DNA of 64,000 nt, taken from NCBI RefSeq assembly GCF_050033475.1, contig NZ_CP188324.1:23972-87971 (forward strand). The letters run 5' to 3'. The notes below the pieces were generated by a model. It made no database searches. It had not been told where the DNA came from and worked only from the letters and a program-made list of their open reading frames with translations. This DNA is from Cetobacterium sp050033475. Its GTDB lineage: Bacteria; Fusobacteriota; Fusobacteriia; Fusobacteriales; Fusobacteriaceae. How positions within the stretch are numbered: the stretch's first letter is position 1; each line of letters starts with the position of its first letter. Positions 1-7,956 of this stretch are shown in pieces. Both the position numbers and the translations under genes were made by a program.

Positions 1-54
1 TCCATAGGCTAAAATATTACAAAATAAAAATAATAAAAATAATTTTTTTACCAT
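1..54 (-). CDS. Start of a secreted protein, truncated by the window edge
   Basis: Only the first 18 codons are present. They read as the beginning of a signal peptide (MVKKLFLLFLFCNILAYG). The ATG lies 2 bases after the TAG stop of the upstream gene on the same strand, so it is the next gene of the fimbrial operon. In alpha-type chaperone-usher operons the gene after the usher usually encodes a tip adhesin or minor pilin. That role is inferred from position only. Confidence 0.6.
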   Translation of the reverse strand, partial: MVKKLFLLFLFCNILAYG

Positions 55-56
55 TG

Positions 57-602
57 CTACTCCTTAACTTCTATAGTCATATAAATTGTTTTTTTATGAG
101 TTCCTTCCTTAGAAATATTTCCTCCGTCAATAGTAATATAATTTTCTTTAACAATTTTGCTATTAATAAAATCTGGAGAATATATTTTGGTATCAATTTT
201 TCCATCATGATCAATATCGATATTTGTTTCACTATATTTAATTTTGTAGTAATTTTCTTTATCGGGCTTTTTATTTAATTCTATTTCAAAGGGTATTTTT
301 TCCTTTTCATCATCAATTACTAAAGCATTTATTTCTATATCTGATATTATTTCTAAAGGCACAACTACATTAACTTTTTCTTCTAACATAACCGTAGTAT
401 TTTTTTCTAACTTTCGTTTTCCTAATATATTTCCATCACTATCTTTCTCAACTAAATCTTGAGATGGAAGTCCTGGAAGTTTAGGAACTTCACTTTTATC
501 TATTTTGGGCAATTTATCCATAATATTTGGATCTAAAATATCCCCATAAGATATAATACTGGTTAAAATTAATATAAATATTAATAAATTTATCCTAACC
601 AT
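57..602 (-). CDS. Secreted protein of the fimbrial operon (possible minor pilin or tip component)
   Basis: A 181-residue protein with a clear N-terminal signal peptide (hydrophobic residues about 4-20, ending near SYG). Not recognised as a named family. After the signal there is a proline/lysine-rich stretch, then a beta-rich region with an acidic DIDHDGKIDT segment resembling a calcium-binding loop. The gene overlaps the 3' end of the usher gene by 13 bases and is followed 2 bases later by another secreted protein, so it is very probably co-translated with the usher. By position it may be a minor pilin or adhesin-associated subunit. No enzymatic motif is visible. Confidence 0.6.
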   Translation of the reverse strand: MVRINLLIFILILTSIISYGDILDPNIMDKLPKIDKSEVPKLPGLPSQDLVEKDSDGNILGKRKLEKNTTVMLEEKVNVVVPLEIISDIEINALVIDDEKEKIPFEIELNKKPDKENYYKIKYSETNIDIDHDGKIDTKIYSPDFINSKIVKENYITIDGGNISKEGTHKKTIYMTIEVKE

Positions 603-3244
603 TCTTCACTTCCCTCTTTATTCATTGTTATTTTTTGACTAGAAACATCAAAGTTAATTATATTATCATCCTCATTATTTACATATTTAAGTTGAACAAC
701 TTTATTAACTCCTCTTATATTCATATCTCCACCTATATAAATTACTTCTATAAAATATTTTTTTGGAAATAATCCACTTACTTCAAATACTCCTGTTTCA
801 TCTGGCATAGTTGTTTCAATTATTTTTCCATTCAAATCTTTTATTCTTACTAGTAAATTTTCATAAGTTCTAATTTTATCTTCTGGAGTCTTTTTAAAGC
901 TATCTTCAATATTAACTATTCCAGTCAGTGTAACCATTGGTTTCACAGGAATATAAGCTGTTAATGTTGAAGCAGATCTTCCTTCTATAACTATTTTATT
1001 TCCTCCTAAAACAAAGGATGGCTTTCTTATAGTAGGTTTTAAATCGTAAACGATATGATTTGGTATTCCATAAAAATATCCTTCACCATTATTATCTGTA
1101 ACTATTTTTTTATCACCAATATTAACAACAACATTGTTTACTGGAATTTCTCCCTCATCATATTTATTATTATTATTCATATCTATAAAGGTTTTAATTT
1201 TTACTCTAGAACTATCCATACTATCTATTTCAGTTAAAGGATGTTTTAAATCTATGATTCTATCCAATCCAAATTTATATTCTCTAGTTCCATTTTTATC
1301 ACCAAAGAAATCAAAACTGAATAAATTATCATATTGAATACTAAATTTAAAAGTAAATAAATCTTTATTTAATTCAGAATAAGAAGCTGTAAATGTATAA
1401 TCTACCATTCCATTTCCACTATTAAAAATAGAAAAACTAGTCTCATAATCTTTTCCATCATTTAACCATTTATTTTCCAGCCTTGTACTAAATGCTCTAA
1501 ATCCATTATAATAAAAATTCAATCCGTAGGATGTTTTATCTTTTTGAGAGTTTCTATACTCTGCAGAAATTAATAAATCCTTTATAGACTTACTATAATC
1601 AGCAGTAAAAACACCATTTTTTCTATATTTATTCAATTGGTCTTCAACTTTTTCATAGTCATATTGCAATTCTAAACTTCTTAAGGGGGTATATTTTACT
1701 GAATATTCCTGTCTATTTTTTTCATCATAATATTTCCCACTCTCTTTATTTTTAATTTTAAATCTAAATTTATCTATGTCTATTTGACTCAATACATCAT
1801 ATGAATATTTATCATGTAAATTTTTCCCATTAGTATTGTCTTTAATTTTATTCCAAACCTTATCAGACCCTACCACTACAGTATATGGGAAATTATAAAT
1901 AAAATTACTATATACTCCTTCTAATCTAGTACTATCTATATATTTATAATCTTTATTTATATATTGAGGTTCTCTTCTGTATCCAAATCCCAATGTTAAA
2001 TTATTAGTAAGACCATAATATACATTACTATAACTTCTTATTTTGGAAGATGCTTCATCTTCTCTTAAGTTAACATCATATTCTATTTGTCCTTTATTTT
2101 GTTGATTATAATCACTGGTTGTATTTATAGTTTTTTCATATATTTTTCCATTTGGTTCATAAACTTTTAAAGTATATTCTCTGTCTGATTTAATTTCTGA
2201 ATTTTTAAATTCTACAAAACCATCCTTAGAATCTTCTATAGCAATGGGAATTCCTAAATATAAAAGTTCAACTCTACTTCCGATTGGAACATTTTCTCTT
2301 ATAATATATGTTTTATCACTACCTATTATATATCCCTTATCTTTTTTAAAAGATAAACCTAATTCTCTTGATTTGCCATATCCACTTTGATAACTTCCTA
2401 ATTCTAATGTGTGTTTTTCCCAAAGATTATCATATCTTAAATATGTATCTCCTAGAACGTTATTTTTTAAATCATAACTTGTGGTTAAATTTCCATATAA
2501 AGTTGCTCCTTGGTATTCTAAATTTCCATCCCAATCGCTTTTATATTTCTTTCCTTCAGTTCCTTTTCTATATATTTGATCCAATTGAACTCTCATATAT
2601 CCTAATTCAAATAATTTAAGTTGATTGGTATAATAAAGTTCCTTTGAACTTGAAGATTCCTTTAAAATATCCTTTGTTTGTCCTAATCGTACTGCAATAT
2701 CTTCTGGTGAATTAAAATTTAATATCAATTTTAACTTATAGTTATCATCATCTATTCTTAAGGAATTTAAAAATAATCTTTCAAATATTTTTTTCGATAA
2801 ATAAATTTCATTATCTTTTTTAAAACATTGCTCCTTTGTAAAATTATTTATAATAATTTGATCTTTTTCCTTAATAAATTTATCTTTAAAATTAATTTCA
2901 ATATTTTTTAAACTATCACCTAAAGAAATTTCTATTTTTTCTGGAGTTTCTTTATAATTTGTAAAATCAATACTTTCTAAAAAGTTTTTTAAAGGAAAGT
3001 ATAAAATTTCTCCCTCCTTTAATAATTGAAATTTATCATTTTTTAATTCTCCATTTACAATTAGCTCATAAAAACTTTTTCCGTTTTCTAGTTGAGATTG
3101 TCCAGACAAGATATCATAGTCTTCCTGAGATATAACACCAATTTTTCTCAAATGTTCCAATTGTCCTTTATCTATATCTTGAGAAAATACACTAAAATTT
3201 ATTATTAAAAATACTCCCATCCATTTTAATACAAATTTTTTCAT
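590..3244 (-). CDS. Outer-membrane fimbrial usher, alpha (CS1/CFA/I-like) type
   Basis: An 884-residue outer-membrane protein that would form the pore through which pilin subunits are polymerised. It has a signal peptide (about 1-21), an N-terminal region of about 170 residues, then a long beta-strand-rich barrel. The middle holds the usher-like segment VPIGSRVELLYLGIPI followed by a plug-like region. After the barrel comes an Ig-like/carboxypeptidase-regulatory-type domain with the signature FIDMNNNNKYDEGE...TDNNGEGYFYGIP (about residues 690-730), as seen in the alpha-clade ushers CfaC/TcfC. Length fits that family. The gene starts 2 bases after the second chaperone gene. Similarity is remote, so the family call rests on motif pattern plus operon order (chaperone, pilin, chaperone, usher). 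Confidence 0.72.
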   Translation of the reverse strand: MKKFVLKWMGVFLIINFSVFSQDIDKGQLEHLRKIGVISQEDYDILSGQSQLENGKSFYELIVNGELKNDKFQLLKEGEILYFPLKNFLESIDFTNYKETPEKIEISLGDSLKNIEINFKDKFIKEKDQIIINNFTKEQCFKKDNEIYLSKKIFERLFLNSLRIDDDNYKLKLILNFNSPEDIAVRLGQTKDILKESSSSKELYYTNQLKLFELGYMRVQLDQIYRKGTEGKKYKSDWDGNLEYQGATLYGNLTTSYDLKNNVLGDTYLRYDNLWEKHTLELGSYQSGYGKSRELGLSFKKDKGYIIGSDKTYIIRENVPIGSRVELLYLGIPIAIEDSKDGFVEFKNSEIKSDREYTLKVYEPNGKIYEKTINTTSDYNQQNKGQIEYDVNLREDEASSKIRSYSNVYYGLTNNLTLGFGYRREPQYINKDYKYIDSTRLEGVYSNFIYNFPYTVVVGSDKVWNKIKDNTNGKNLHDKYSYDVLSQIDIDKFRFKIKNKESGKYYDEKNRQEYSVKYTPLRSLELQYDYEKVEDQLNKYRKNGVFTADYSKSIKDLLISAEYRNSQKDKTSYGLNFYYNGFRAFSTRLENKWLNDGKDYETSFSIFNSGNGMVDYTFTASYSELNKDLFTFKFSIQYDNLFSFDFFGDKNGTREYKFGLDRIIDLKHPLTEIDSMDSSRVKIKTFIDMNNNNKYDEGEIPVNNVVVNIGDKKIVTDNNGEGYFYGIPNHIVYDLKPTIRKPSFVLGGNKIVIEGRSASTLTAYIPVKPMVTLTGIVNIEDSFKKTPEDKIRTYENLLVRIKDLNGKIIETTMPDETGVFEVSGLFPKKYFIEVIYIGGDMNIRGVNKVVQLKYVNNEDDNIINFDVSSQKITMNKEGSEEWLG

Positions 3245-3246
3245 CC

Positions 3247-3951
3247 TTATTTTTCCCTTTTTATTTTTTCTTTTAAAATTTCATTTCCATTTCTATCTAA
3301 ACCAATTATTTCTTTAACATCAAAATTTTTTATATATAAATTTTTCTTATTTTCAAGATTTTTTTTATCACCTACAAATAATCTGTAGCTTCCAATAAAT
3401 TTTTTATTATTTTTTTTATCAACTAAGTATAATTCTACTTTTGTTCTTATTTGTCCTATATTTTCTATTGTTCCACTTATTTTATTATTTTTATCAATTC
3501 TAATATTATTTAAAACTACCTGTGGTTTTAAATCTCCAATATATCCTGCTAATTCTATTTTTAAATTTGTAAACAAATCCACTGCTGATGTAGATTCCAA
3601 TAATGGGATTGGTATTTCCTTTATTCCTAAAAATGCTATATATTCCCCTTTTTTCTCATCATTTGGAGCAGTTACTAATAATTTTATTTTTTTACTTTCT
3701 CCTGAACGTAAAGTTAAGGATCTAGGATAAAAATCCATCCATTGACTCATATCATTTTTATTACTTTCTTTTTCACTGTAAATTCTATATCTTAATGTTT
3801 TATTTGTTGTATTTGTCAAAGTAAATTCTTGATATGCCCCTTGACCATCTATTCTTTTATCAAGATATAAAGGCTCTACATTTATATATCCATATGCCAT
3901 ATAATTTAAAGTAAAAATGACCAATAAAATAAAATATAATCTTCTCGACAT
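3247..3951 (-). CDS. Periplasmic fimbrial chaperone (second copy)
   Basis: A protein of about 234 residues with a signal peptide, then an Ig-like chaperone region: N-terminal strand VEPLYLDKRIDGQG..EFTLTN, then the YPRSLTLRSGESKKIKLLV segment typical of PapD/CfaA-type periplasmic chaperones. It is expected to hold pilin subunits by donor-strand complementation and hand them to the usher. I chose the ATG at 3951 because the AAAAGGAG ribosome site abuts the upstream ATG at 3957 but is 6 bases from this one. It is paralogous to the first chaperone of the operon, suggesting that different subunits may have dedicated chaperones. It lies 2 bases upstream of the usher gene. Confidence 0.72.
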   Translation of the reverse strand: MSRRLYFILLVIFTLNYMAYGYINVEPLYLDKRIDGQGAYQEFTLTNTTNKTLRYRIYSEKESNKNDMSQWMDFYPRSLTLRSGESKKIKLLVTAPNDEKKGEYIAFLGIKEIPIPLLESTSAVDLFTNLKIELAGYIGDLKPQVVLNNIRIDKNNKISGTIENIGQIRTKVELYLVDKKNNKKFIGSYRLFVGDKKNLENKKNLYIKNFDVKEIIGLDRNGNEILKEKIKREK

Positions 3952-3974
3952 TCCCATCTCCTTTTCTATATAAA

Positions 3975-4003
3975 AGGGTAGCTACCCTAAGATAACTACC
4001 CTA
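3975..4003 (-). terminator. Intercistronic hairpin after the major pilin gene
   Basis: Read on the minus strand, two AGGGTAG arms are followed by one CTACCCT arm and a short T-rich tail, so two mutually exclusive hairpins are possible. It lies between the pilin gene and the second chaperone/usher genes. A leaky terminator or mRNA-stabilising structure here would give much more pilin than usher, as in other fimbrial operons. The function is inferred. Confidence 0.5.
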
Positions 4004-4023
4004 TATTATTCTTAATTTCTTTA

Positions 4024-4572
4024 TTATTGCATATTTACAGTTGCTGTAAATGTACCTGTTCCTACATATAATCCTTCTGCTTGTTTTGCTGGAACTTTAA
4101 CAATAGAAACAACATTTGTAAATGCTCTTGTATCATCTGCTTTTAATTGAACATTATTATGTGTTATTGTTAATGTTGTAGCTAAATCTGGCCCTGTTCC
4201 TGATGTTTTATGTAATGGAAGATTTCCATTTGTTAATTCTTTTCCTTCTGAAGTTATATCAAATTTAACTATTGCTGAATTTTTTCCAGTAGATCCTGCT
4301 AAAAATGCTTGATTATCTGTTCTTCTTAAATAAATTATTTGTTCTAATGTAGACGAAGCATTTGGTAATAAATTTCCGTGATCAAACATAACTTTATCTA
4401 AAACTTTCCCATTTCCATCAGTAAGAACTAATCTAGCTCCTTCTGGTATTACATTTGCTCTTACTTCCAAAGGTACTCCTACTGAGTTGCTATCTAATGC
4501 CTTTACTTGTGTATTATCTCCTGCAAATACTACTGCCGATACTGCTAGTAATCCTAAAATAATTTTTTTCAT
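4024..4572 (-). CDS. Major fimbrial subunit, CS1-type pilin-like
   Basis: A 182-residue protein with a signal peptide (MKKIILGLLAVSAVVFA, cleavage near AGD). The mature part has the layout of CS1/CFA/I major pilins: an early VPLEVRANVIPEGARLVLTD strand resembling the CooA/CfaB N-terminus, central beta strands, and a C-terminal EGLYVGTGTFTATVNM strand like the terminal QYQG-type strand of that family. No cysteines, as in alpha-type pilins. The ATG at 4572 is preferred over the one at 4590 because GGAGG sits 10 bases before it. It follows the first chaperone gene by about 40 bases. Base use is less AT-extreme than the neighbours, as expected for a highly expressed gene. Confidence 0.72.
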   Translation of the reverse strand: MKKIILGLLAVSAVVFAGDNTQVKALDSNSVGVPLEVRANVIPEGARLVLTDGNGKVLDKVMFDHGNLLPNASSTLEQIIYLRRTDNQAFLAGSTGKNSAIVKFDITSEGKELTNGNLPLHKTSGTGPDLATTLTITHNNVQLKADDTRAFTNVVSIVKVPAKQAEGLYVGTGTFTATVNMQ

Positions 4573-4611
4573 TTTAATTTTTCCTCCCATTTTGTTAAAT
4601 ATATTCTGTAT

Positions 4612-5328
4612 CTAATTAATTTTTATTTGTTGCCCTACTACTATCAAATTATTATAATCATAAAATACTATACTTTTAGCTCCATTTGGTATTTCTAAAT
4701 CAATTTTCATTGAATTATTGTTTTCTAATCTTCCATAAGCTTTAACATTCATTAAATTATTATTGGAATCATAGAATCCTACTCCTATTTCATATCCTCT
4801 ACCTGTTTCGTTTTTTACAACAGCCTTATAACATTTTTGATTATTTTGATTATTATAAAAAATTCCATTTTCTATATTAAAATTCTTTTTAACTTCTCCA
4901 GCATAACATTCCATTTCTAAACAAACCCCTGCAGACATAGCTATTTCAGGTTTTGATTTATTTTCTTTAGTTTCTCCTAAATATGGAATTCCTACTTCTT
5001 GCATACTTAACATAAAATTATATAGTCCATGTTTTATATTTTTAGGTGGTTCAACATAAATTTTAAAAAACTTTTCTCCTTGTGGTGGTATTGTTAATAT
5101 TCTTGGATATACGCTCACATATTGAGATACATTATTTTCTTTCCCACTATTTTTTATTTTTATTTTATATCTAACAGGCTCATTACTATGATTTCTTAAG
5201 GAAAATTGACCATATCCTTCGCCATTATCAATTCTCTTATCAAATCCTAAAGGTCCAAAATCAAGAGAAAATCCTATAGAATATACTATAAAAAATAGTA
5301 GACTCATAATCACATATTTTATTCTCAT
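4612..5328 (-). CDS. Periplasmic fimbrial chaperone (first gene of the operon)
   Basis: A 238-residue protein with a signal peptide (about 1-20) and the two-domain Ig-like layout of CfaA/PapD chaperones: FGPLGFDKRIDNGEGYGQFSLRN strand, RYKIKIKN, then the F1-G1-like SVYPRILTIPPQGEKFFKIYV segment. It would bind and stabilise pilins in the periplasm. It is the promoter-proximal gene of a six-gene leftward operon and faces a divergent AraC-type regulator across 321 bases. AAAGGAAAATAAAAG before the ATG is a usable ribosome site. Sure of a chaperone-like protein; the clade assignment (alpha type) depends on the neighbours. Confidence 0.74.
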   Translation of the reverse strand: MRIKYVIMSLLFFIVYSIGFSLDFGPLGFDKRIDNGEGYGQFSLRNHSNEPVRYKIKIKNSGKENNVSQYVSVYPRILTIPPQGEKFFKIYVEPPKNIKHGLYNFMLSMQEVGIPYLGETKENKSKPEIAMSAGVCLEMECYAGEVKKNFNIENGIFYNNQNNQKCYKAVVKNETGRGYEIGVGFYDSNNNLMNVKAYGRLENNNSMKIDLEIPNGAKSIVFYDYNNLIVVGQQIKIN

Positions 5329-5649
5329 CTTTTATTTTCCTTTCATTTAAATATAAATGTTATTTTAATATAATTTGCATATTAACTCTATATTTTATTT
5401 TCATCTTTTTTTTCCTATTTTCATCTTTTTTTTTATACAAGTCACTTTTTTTTCAATGTGTCGATTTGTAGTCATTTTTTTTATTTTTTTTCCTATTTTT
5501 TTAAACTTTTTTTATATTTTCTGAAAGAAAATATAAGATTTAAAGTATATTATAATGTGAAAAAAATATTTATATGATACATATTAAAATACTTTTCTAT
5601 GCTACTATATAAATATATATATAAATTAACTTTTAAAGGAGTGTTTAAT
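5329..5649. promoter_or_regulatory. Control region between the fimbrial operon and its divergent regulator, with phased T-tracts
   Basis: No gene of useful length. The stretch 5401-5510 holds at least seven T-runs of 7-9 bases, several in the repeated context TCATCTTTTTTTT, TCACTTTTTTTTC and TCATTTTTTTTA, with starts near 5401, 5421, 5442 and 5472, that is, spaced roughly two or three helical turns. This suggests curved DNA and/or repeated activator sites. A TATAAT at about 5550-5556 could serve the rightward gene. On the minus strand an AT-rich TATATT box about 35-45 bases before the chaperone gene could be the fimbrial promoter. Confidence 0.45.
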
Positions 5650-6918
5650 TTGTATAAAGGAATACTACAAACCCTTAGTAATAACTTAAAAAAATCTAGT
5701 TATGATGATTTTCAAATTTATAATAAATTAATAGACATTTTTGAATTAATTTTGTTAAATAAAAATCAATGTTTAACACAACTTGATAATTTAACTATAC
5801 TCTCTCTTTTTGATGAAAATATAAAAAACAACACTGATATATTTAAAATATTACAAGATAAAAAAAGAATTATTTTCCCTCACTCCGAGTTTAAAAATAA
5901 TATTTTAAAAATTTTAAGTTCTTATTTAGAAAATAAAACTATATTTAAAAAACTATCATTTAATTTACTAAATTTATCTGATAAATATTCTCTTGTTTAT
6001 CCCCAAGAATTTTCGTTTTTTAAAGCACATATAAATTTAATCGAAAATATATATAAATATCCAAGTAATAATATTGAAAAAGATATTTTTTCCTTAGATT
6101 CTTGCTTTAAAGTTCATTCTACAAAATATTTTAATATTATACGAGTAGTTAATTCTGAGATACCCCTAGGTGGATATAGTTTTTTTTCTAAAGATGGACT
6201 TAGTCTAAGATTTTGTCTAAGCGGAGAAATAAAATTTGAAAATTATGACAAGATTTTATGTAAAAATAATTGTCTTATATCTAGAAGATTTTTCTTAGGA
6301 AATTACTATGTTTTTACTAAAGAAATTAATTACATTTTTATACAAGTAAAAGAAGAATTTTTAAATGATTTTTTTAAAGATTCTTTAGAGCAAAATATTC
6401 TAGAAAATATTTATTTTAAATTAAATACTGAATATATTGAAGCTTTTAATAATTTTGATAATGGTGAATATTTAAATCTAATTACTTTTAAATTAATTTC
6501 TGAAATGCTTATTAATTTAAAAAATAAAACAAATTCTTTATCCAAACTTGCAGGAAATATTAGCACATATATTGATAGTAATCTATGTGATGTTTCTGTT
6601 GCAGAATTACAAGAAAAATTTTTCTTAAATAAGAATAATATTATTTCTTTATTTAAAGAGGAATTTTCTCTATATCCTTCAGAATATATTTTAAATAAAA
6701 AATTAGAACAAGTTGCTTTAAAATTACTGATAAGTAATACTTCAATTTCAAATATAGCTTTCAGCCTAAATTTTTCTAATCCTGGAACTTTATCTAAAAC
6801 TTTCAAAGAAAAATATGGAGTTTCTCCCTTGGTATTTAGAAAAAATATAAAAAAATTATCTTTAACATTAGATTTAGATTTAAATTCTAAAGATCATGAA
6901 ATTAATAAAATGATTTAA
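5650..6918 (+). CDS. AraC/XylS-family transcriptional regulator
   Basis: A protein of about 422 residues whose last 100 residues form a two-helix-turn-helix AraC DNA-binding domain: LCDVSVAELQEKFFLNKNNIISLFKEEF (first HTH) and ISNIAFSLNFSNPGTLSKTFKEKYGVSPLVFRK (second HTH and family signature). The N-terminal 300 residues are a poorly conserved sensing region. I chose the TTG at 5650 because AAAGGAG lies 8 bases before it; the ATG at 5599 has no ribosome site and would add 17 residues. The gene faces the fimbrial operon. CS1/CFA/I pili are controlled by AraC-type activators (Rns/CfaD), so it is a good candidate for the fimbrial regulator (inference). Confidence 0.82.
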   Translation: MYKGILQTLSNNLKKSSYDDFQIYNKLIDIFELILLNKNQCLTQLDNLTILSLFDENIKNNTDIFKILQDKKRIIFPHSEFKNNILKILSSYLENKTIFKKLSFNLLNLSDKYSLVYPQEFSFFKAHINLIENIYKYPSNNIEKDIFSLDSCFKVHSTKYFNIIRVVNSEIPLGGYSFFSKDGLSLRFCLSGEIKFENYDKILCKNNCLISRRFFLGNYYVFTKEINYIFIQVKEEFLNDFFKDSLEQNILENIYFKLNTEYIEAFNNFDNGEYLNLITFKLISEMLINLKNKTNSLSKLAGNISTYIDSNLCDVSVAELQEKFFLNKNNIISLFKEEFSLYPSEYILNKKLEQVALKLLISNTSISNIAFSLNFSNPGTLSKTFKEKYGVSPLVFRKNIKKLSLTLDLDLNSKDHEINKMI

Positions 6919-7022
6919 CAAATATTTCACTATTTTTTTTACTTCTCATAGTAGATTAATATAATTTAAAATTTTATAATTTAAGAAACCATTATTATAA
7001 AATAATAATTGAAAGGAATATT

Positions 7023-7841
7023 ATGAGAAAACATTTAGATAGTTATATTTCTGAGATTAGTAAAATTCAAAATTTAACAGCTGAAGAAGAAGTTTTTTAT
7101 TCCAGGAGAGCTTTAAATGGTGACGATGAAGCTAGAGAAAAATTAATTGTCTCTAATATTCGTTTAGTTGTAAGTATTGCTAAAAATTATATTAATAATG
7201 ATAATGAATTTTTAGATTTAATACAAGAAGGAATTATTGGATTGACAAGAGCTGTTGAATTGTTTGATCCTGAAAAAGGATTTAGATTTTCAACCTATGC
7301 TACCTATTGGATTAAACAATATATTTCTAAGGCAGCATTTAATAATTTTAAAAATATAAAAGTTCCTTTATATTTTCTTGAGCTTTTATATACCTACAAA
7401 AAAATAAAAGATGAATTCTTTACTAAGGATATTATTCCTACTCCTGAAGAATTAGCTCTTAAATTAAATGTTAACAAAAAAACTCTTGAGATACTAGAAA
7501 CTCTCAATCAAAATACAATTTCTTTATATAAAGAAGTTAATGGAACTTCTGAAGAGATTTCTTTAATTGATACTATTGAAGATAAAGAATTTGGAAATCT
7601 TTCTAAATATATTGATACTTTTAATTTAAAATTAGAATTAAAAGAGGCTCTTGAGATATTAAATATTAAAGAAAAAATTATTATTTATAACAGATATGGT
7701 TTAATTGAAAATGACCCCAAAACTCTAACAGAAATTGGACTTCAATTAGGTGTTACAAGAGAACGGGTACGTCAACTAGAAGCTAAAGCCTTAAATAAAT
7801 TAAAAAGTAAATTAAAAAATAACAATATATATTTATCTTAA
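7023..7841 (+). CDS. Sigma-70-family RNA polymerase sigma factor (short, group 2/3-like)
   Basis: A 272-residue sigma factor with region 1.2 (LDSYISEISKIQNLTAEEE), region 2 (LIVSNIRLVVSIAKNY, DLIQEGIIGLTRAVELFDPEKGFRFSTYATYWIKQYI, covering the core-binding and -10-recognition helices), a region 3-like domain, and region 4 (LTEIGLQLGVTRERVRQLEAKALNKLKSKL, the -35-binding HTH). It lacks region 1.1, so it is not the housekeeping RpoD. The usual Arg-rich 2.3/3.0 segment is diverged (AAFNNFKNIKVPLYF). GAAAGGA precedes the ATG. It sits 104 bases after the AraC-type gene and could control accessory genes on this replicon; which promoters it reads cannot be told. Confidence 0.88.
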   Translation: MRKHLDSYISEISKIQNLTAEEEVFYSRRALNGDDEAREKLIVSNIRLVVSIAKNYINNDNEFLDLIQEGIIGLTRAVELFDPEKGFRFSTYATYWIKQYISKAAFNNFKNIKVPLYFLELLYTYKKIKDEFFTKDIIPTPEELALKLNVNKKTLEILETLNQNTISLYKEVNGTSEEISLIDTIEDKEFGNLSKYIDTFNLKLELKEALEILNIKEKIIIYNRYGLIENDPKTLTEIGLQLGVTRERVRQLEAKALNKLKSKLKNNNIYLS

Positions 7842-7868
7842 CTCTTTCTTTTTAAAGGAAGAGTTTTT
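7840..7868 (+). terminator. Terminator after the sigma-factor gene
   Basis: AACTCTT pairs with AAGAGTT across a 12-base loop and is followed by a run of Ts. It overlaps the stop codon of the sigma gene. Confidence 0.65.
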
Positions 7869-7956
7869 ATTTTTAGTAAAATTTAATTGCAATTCTATCT
7901 TTTTTAGTTTAGAATATATAATAGTTTGATAATCAAAATTTTTAAGGGGATGTTTT

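Noticed and set aside
5599..5649. Upstream ATG start for the AraC-type regulator
   Set aside because: No ribosome site; the TTG at 5650 has AAAGGAG at 8 bases.
6411..6806. Open frame of 131 residues opposite the AraC gene
   Set aside because: Antisense to the AraC DNA-binding domain; no ribosome site and no recognisable protein.
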